A stretch of 64,000 bases of DNA from Beijerinckiaceae bacterium (GTDB taxonomy: Bacteria; Pseudomonadota; Alphaproteobacteria; Rhizobiales; Beijerinckiaceae): positions 1-64,000 of the forward strand of contig CANGJJ010000009.1 in NCBI GenBank assembly GCA_947454485.1, given 5' to 3'. The translations under genes and the position numbers were made by a program. A model generated the notes under the pieces. It did no database searches and had not been told where the DNA came from. It was given only the letters and a program-made list of their open reading frames with translations. Shown one piece after another: positions 60,425-64,000 of the stretch (positions are counted from its first letter, which is position 1; each line of letters starts with the position of its first letter).

Positions 60425-60449
60425 CCCCGGACCTCTTGTCCGGGGTTTT
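60425..60449 (+). terminator. Rho-independent terminator just upstream of the 60461 gene
   Basis: CCCCGGAC-CTCTT-GTCCGGGG-TTTT. Confidence 0.8.
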
Positions 60450-60460
60450 GCGTGACGGTC

Positions 60461-60877
60461 ATGAGCGGTCGAAAGCCAAATTATCTCCCCGCCCTTGTGC
60501 CGGACGCCAAGTCCCCGGCACCTGCAGACGCGTGGAATGGCCCGCAGATCGAAGGTGTCATCGAGGGTGAGACTTTCGAGCAAGAGCCGCCGATTGACGT
60601 GATCATCGACGCTCGTCAGCTCAAAGAACGCATCATTGATTATCTCGGTGCGGTTCTGGCGCGCTGCTGGATTGATCGCACCCTGCTCGACCGTATTGAA
60701 GAAAATCCGCATCGGGCTTTGCGTCATCTGGGCATTCTTCTGCCTGACGAGATCGACATCAAGGTTGAGCGTCAAAACCAAGAGCGCCCGCGCATGGTGA
60801 TCTATGAGTTCAACCAGACGCGCACCTTCCGCCGCCGCATCTGCTATCTGCAGTTGATCATGATGGCGGGTAAATAG
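60461..60877 (+). CDS. Conserved hypothetical protein
   Basis: MSGRKPNYLPALVPDAKSPAPADAWNGPQIEGVIEGETFEQEPPIDVIIDARQLKERIIDYLGAVLARCWIDRTLLDRIEENPHRALRHLGILLPDEIDIKVE. ATG 60461 (alternative GTG 60452). Confidence 0.6.
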   Translation: MSGRKPNYLPALVPDAKSPAPADAWNGPQIEGVIEGETFEQEPPIDVIIDARQLKERIIDYLGAVLARCWIDRTLLDRIEENPHRALRHLGILLPDEIDIKVERQNQERPRMVIYEFNQTRTFRRRICYLQLIMMAGK

Positions 60878-61559
60878 TCCCGATCCCTGCTTCAACCAGA
60901 TGAACGCGCTCCGAGCTGAAACGCCAGGGGATGATACGGCGCGTCACGGATGCTGGTAGTATATCGCCCGTCAGATGATCGAGCCATTCGCCGCCCAGAC
61001 CATAGCGTTCCAAAATCTGCACGCCGTTGATCTGCTCGCTCCATTCTCGCACCGGCAGTACATTGAAGCCGGGCGCCGACAGTCGATCATGAAACGACGC
61101 CCAGTCTCTGCCCGCCAAAGCCTCTCGCACATCTTTGAGGCTCTGCTCAGTGGCTTGCGAATCTTTCAATTGAAAGCAACGCTGCCCCGCAACATTGGAG
61201 AGCAAGACTGCGCTGGCTGGATATGCGCTCAAGATGCGCGCGGGCGCAGCAAAAAAATCTTCGCGCGACCAAGTGATCGTCACCCCTGCCCGCCTCAACG
61301 AGCGACCATGCACAAAGTCAAACAGAGGTGATGCAAGCGGGTCGATATCAACGCAGTGAATCTGCGTGAAGCGTGACAGAAAAGAAAAAGGCAAACACCA
61401 GCCAGCGCTGGGACCAATGATGACGAGCGATGAACTCTTTGGTTGCCAATTGGCCAACCACCGCTCGACATCATCACGAAAGGTTTGCCACAGGCCTGTG
61501 CGGGCCCGCAAAGCGCGCAAATGCCAGACAAGGCCGCCCGTTATATCGCTCACGCGCAC
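60858..61559 (-). CDS. Hypothetical protein, possible SAM-methyltransferase-like fold
   Basis: SSLVIIGPSAGWCLPFSFLSRFTQIHCVDIDPLASPLFDF resembles motif I and an acidic post-strand-2 motif; overlaps upstream gene by 10 nt. Confidence 0.55.
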   Translation of the reverse strand: MRVSDITGGLVWHLRALRARTGLWQTFRDDVERWLANWQPKSSSLVIIGPSAGWCLPFSFLSRFTQIHCVDIDPLASPLFDFVHGRSLRRAGVTITWSREDFFAAPARILSAYPASAVLLSNVAGQRCFQLKDSQATEQSLKDVREALAGRDWASFHDRLSAPGFNVLPVREWSEQINGVQILERYGLGGEWLDHLTGDILPASVTRRIIPWRFSSERVHLVEAGIGTIYPPS

Positions 61560-61837
61560 TCACCAGGACTGCGCGAACCAGCGGGGGAGGATTTTCCCGC
61601 CGGGCAAGCAAGCGGATATGTCGCACCAGAGGGAACGTAAAAACCCGGAGGTGAGGGCTTGCAGATATTGCCTGCCGCATAAGTGCCAGCTTCGCATTTA
61701 GGCACAGTATTGCCTGTCAGCCCTGCTGGACGCGCCGGTTTTGGTTTGGGGGCCTCAACAGGCTTGGGCGGTTCGGACGCAAAGGCAGTGGTAAGATATG
61801 CGCCGGAAAACAAGGCGACGCAAAACTTACGGATCAT
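61550..61837 (-). CDS. Small secreted protein with GCC2/GCC3 (ephrin-receptor-like) Cys motif
   Basis: Signal peptide; Pro/Lys spacer; CEAGTYAAGNICKPSPPGFYVPSGATYPLACPAGKSSPAGSRSPGECA; ATGA overlap with motB stop. Confidence 0.65.
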   Translation of the reverse strand: MIRKFCVALFSGAYLTTAFASEPPKPVEAPKPKPARPAGLTGNTVPKCEAGTYAAGNICKPSPPGFYVPSGATYPLACPAGKSSPAGSRSPGECA

Positions 61838-62808
61838 TGCGCCTGCTCCTGGAATTTCAGCGTCACACTGATACGGCGATTACGAGGATCACCTTTATCC
61901 GGCGTGAAGGGCTCGTTATCCGCAACGCCTTCGATACCCGCAAAGCGATCTGGCTTCACACCACGGCGCTCCAGAATCTGGCGCGTAGCCTCCGCGCGTT
62001 CAGCCGACAAGGTCCAGTTGTTGCGCGCTTCCTGATTGCCGGTGAAGGGCACACTATCAGTATGGCCGCGCACCTTGACCTTGTTGGGCATGCCCGCAAC
62101 CGATTTGGCGATCTCATCAATGAGCGCCTGCGCGCGCGGCAACATACGCGATGTGCCAGAGCCAAACATCGAGAAGTCCGACTTGTCGATCACTTCAATG
62201 CGCAGGCCTTCGCGATCACGCGTGATCTGCACCTGACCTTCAAGACCAGACAGCAGCGAGCTTTCCTTCATGCGCTTGCGCAACTCAGCTTCGATCTTGT
62301 CGAAATTCTGCTGATCAATCTCATCGGCAGCCGCTTTTTTCTGCTCAGGATTGAGCGGCTCTTTCGACGGGCCCTTGCCTTCGCCAGCATCAGGCTCTGC
62401 GCCCTTGCCAACATCCTTGTCAGGACCATTGCCCATGCCGTCCTGAGCTTCGGGCATTTTCGGCGGCTCAAGATCGAGGATCGACGTTTGCGAAGCTGCA
62501 TTGGGCAGGCCTTCAGGATCAAGGATGGAGCGGCCACCCAAAATACCGTTCGAGCCAGCCAGCTGACCCATTTGCACAAGGCTCTTGGGCGTCGGCTTGA
62601 AATAATCGGCGATGCTTTTGCGCTGCGCTTCGGAGGTTGCACCCAAAAGCCACATGAGCAGGAAGAACGCCATCATGGCGGTCATCATATCGGCGAGCGC
62701 GATCTTCCACGCACCACCATGCGCGCCAGCCTCTTCACCCTGGATCTTCTTGATGATGATCGGGGCGACCGGAGGGGCTTCTTCCTTGCCTTTCTTGGCC
62801 TCAGCCAT
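61834..62808 (-). CDS. motB: Flagellar motor protein MotB
   Basis: GGAWKIALADMMTAMMAFFLLMWLLGATSEAQRKSIADYF; OmpA-like VKVRGHTDSVPF...NWTLSAERAEATRQIL. Confidence 0.96.
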   Translation of the reverse strand: MAEAKKGKEEAPPVAPIIIKKIQGEEAGAHGGAWKIALADMMTAMMAFFLLMWLLGATSEAQRKSIADYFKPTPKSLVQMGQLAGSNGILGGRSILDPEGLPNAASQTSILDLEPPKMPEAQDGMGNGPDKDVGKGAEPDAGEGKGPSKEPLNPEQKKAAADEIDQQNFDKIEAELRKRMKESSLLSGLEGQVQITRDREGLRIEVIDKSDFSMFGSGTSRMLPRAQALIDEIAKSVAGMPNKVKVRGHTDSVPFTGNQEARNNWTLSAERAEATRQILERRGVKPDRFAGIEGVADNEPFTPDKGDPRNRRISVTLKFQEQAQ

Positions 62809-62809
62809 C

Positions 62810-63673
62810 TTACTTGCCTCTCAGCCCGTCGAAGACTTCGCCGAAGGTCGGCTGGTTATGAGAGCTGATGGCCACGCGCGCCGCCTCAATGACGAGCGGC
62901 TGGGGATGGCCATGCAAGCTGGCAACGATGATCTGCTTCACGACGTGATAGATCTGGCCTTCTTCCTTGATGACCTGCGTCAAGCGGCCGGCCATGGGCT
63001 CCACGATACCGTAGGCCAGGAACACGCCCAAGAAGGTGCCCACCAGCGCCGAACCGATGAGGCCACCCAGAACGGTCGGCGGCTGATCGATGGCGGCCAT
63101 GGTCTTCACCACGCCAAGCACGCAGGCCACGATGCCCAGCGCAGGAAGCGCGCCCGCGAGCGAAGCCAGAGCGTGAGCGGGATGACCCGCGTGATTCATA
63201 TGTTCCTTGATCGCAGCATCCATCACCTCTTCCACCGCATAGGCATTGAGATTGCCCGACGAGATGACCATGAGACGGATCGTATCTGTGATCAGATGGA
63301 CGAGATGATGATCGTGCAGGATCTTGGGATATTCACTGAAGATCGCGCTCGATTCAGGATTTTCGACATGGGACTCGAGGGCCACCGGACCATCAACGCG
63401 CAAGATCTTCATCAAGCGCGAGACGAGGAAGATGACATCGAGAAAGTCCTGCTTCTTCCATTTGGAGCCGCCGAAGATCTTACCAAAGCCGCCAGCGACG
63501 CCTTTGATCGTATCAAGGTCGTTGCCCACCAACATCGCCGCGATACCCGCGCCAAGAATGGTTGCAAGCTCCGCAGGTGCGGCGTGGGCAATCACGTCCA
63601 TGCTGCCGCCGTGCAGAATGAACACGCCGAACACGCAGATATGAAGCAGCACGAGGCCGATGATGCCGAACAC
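62810..63673 (-). CDS. motA: Flagellar motor stator protein MotA
   Basis: MFGIIGLVLLHICVFGVFILHGG; ALASLAGALPALGIVACVLGVVKTM...GGLIGSALVGTFLGVFLAYGIVEPMAGRL. Confidence 0.95.
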   Translation of the reverse strand: MFGIIGLVLLHICVFGVFILHGGSMDVIAHAAPAELATILGAGIAAMLVGNDLDTIKGVAGGFGKIFGGSKWKKQDFLDVIFLVSRLMKILRVDGPVALESHVENPESSAIFSEYPKILHDHHLVHLITDTIRLMVISSGNLNAYAVEEVMDAAIKEHMNHAGHPAHALASLAGALPALGIVACVLGVVKTMAAIDQPPTVLGGLIGSALVGTFLGVFLAYGIVEPMAGRLTQVIKEEGQIYHVVKQIIVASLHGHPQPLVIEAARVAISSHNQPTFGEVFDGLRGK

Positions 63674-63758
63674 TTGAAACTCCGTCCGTGAAGCTGCCGT
63701 GGCAGCAGGGGAAGCCGCCGGAGGCGACTCCCCAACTAGCTGTAGCTAGACCCTTTTA

Positions 63759-64000
63759 TCAGATTTTGTCGGTAATGCGCGAGGCAACTTCAACGGCTGT
63801 CTGGAGCATACGGGCATTGCCGTTATAGACCTGCTGGGCGCGCAGCATGGTCATCAACTCATGGGTAATATCGACATTGGCCTGCTCAAGTGTACCTGAG
63901 AGGATGTCGCCAGCCGCCGGAGCGCCCGCCTTGCTCTGGATGGCCGGGCCGCTGTCATCCGTCGCCACGAAGTTGGTGTTACCCGTCGGCTTGAGACCCG
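63759..64000 (-). CDS. Flagellar hook/rod protein (FlgE-like) C-terminus, cut by right edge
   Basis: Own translation to the edge: GLKPTGNTNFVATDDSGPAIQSKAGAPAAGDILSGTLEQANVDITHELMTMLRAQQVYNGNARMLQTAVEVASRITDKI; typical FlgE/F/G C-terminal D0 helix. The track's start at 63968 is internal. Confidence 0.85.
   Translation of the reverse strand, partial: GLKPTGNTNFVATDDSGPAIQSKAGAPAAGDILSGTLEQANVDITHELMTMLRAQQVYNGNARMLQTAVEVASRITDKI

Noticed and set aside
61798-62868. 356-aa + ORF opposite motB
   Set aside because: Shadow ORF of motB; basic, repetitive composition.

Overview
The window is a GC-rich, chromosomal, alphaproteobacterial region (Rhizobiales-like by gene content and order). It is mostly core genome. 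Recognisable blocks are: a ComEC/Rec2 N-terminus cut by the left edge; a photolyase / flavin oxidoreductase / DUF1365 / CFA-synthase-like / SDR / ChrR-like cluster resembling the RpoE-ChrR singlet-oxygen regulon; sseA; glnB-glnA with a good sigma-54 promoter; parE; an RhlE-like DEAD-box helicase; several orphan periplasmic binding proteins; argC; a sulfatase-fold membrane protein convergent with opgG/opgD; a PP-loop ATPase with a BtuF-like protein; a YcnI-PCuAC copper module; rplM-rpsI; a divergent Mpl-like Mur ligase; gltA; and the envelope/translation block rpsB-tsf-[insert]-pyrH-frr-uppS-cdsA-dxr-rseP-bamA-lpxD-fabZ-lpxA-lpxB. The right part has an SbmA/YddA-like ABC protein, recJ, glpX, hom, a DapL-like aminotransferase, and motA-motB with the FlgE-like hook protein end. 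I see no tRNA, rRNA, CRISPR array, prophage or transposase. The best candidates for something under-described are: (1) a DUF4258 + XRE pair with a perfect AACCTATAA-GAT-TTATAGGTT palindrome, inserted between tsf and pyrH; (2) an ABC exporter-like protein whose signature, Walker B/catalytic Glu and H-loop are all degenerate, overlapping a methyltransferase-like gene; (3) a ChrR-like protein without the CxxC zinc ligands and without an adjacent sigma factor; (4) a Mur-ligase paralogue lacking the DDYAHHP-type motif; (5) a motA-motB operon extended by a small Cys-patterned secreted protein and a methyltransferase-like protein. All family calls are from reading translated sequence; no database search was run.
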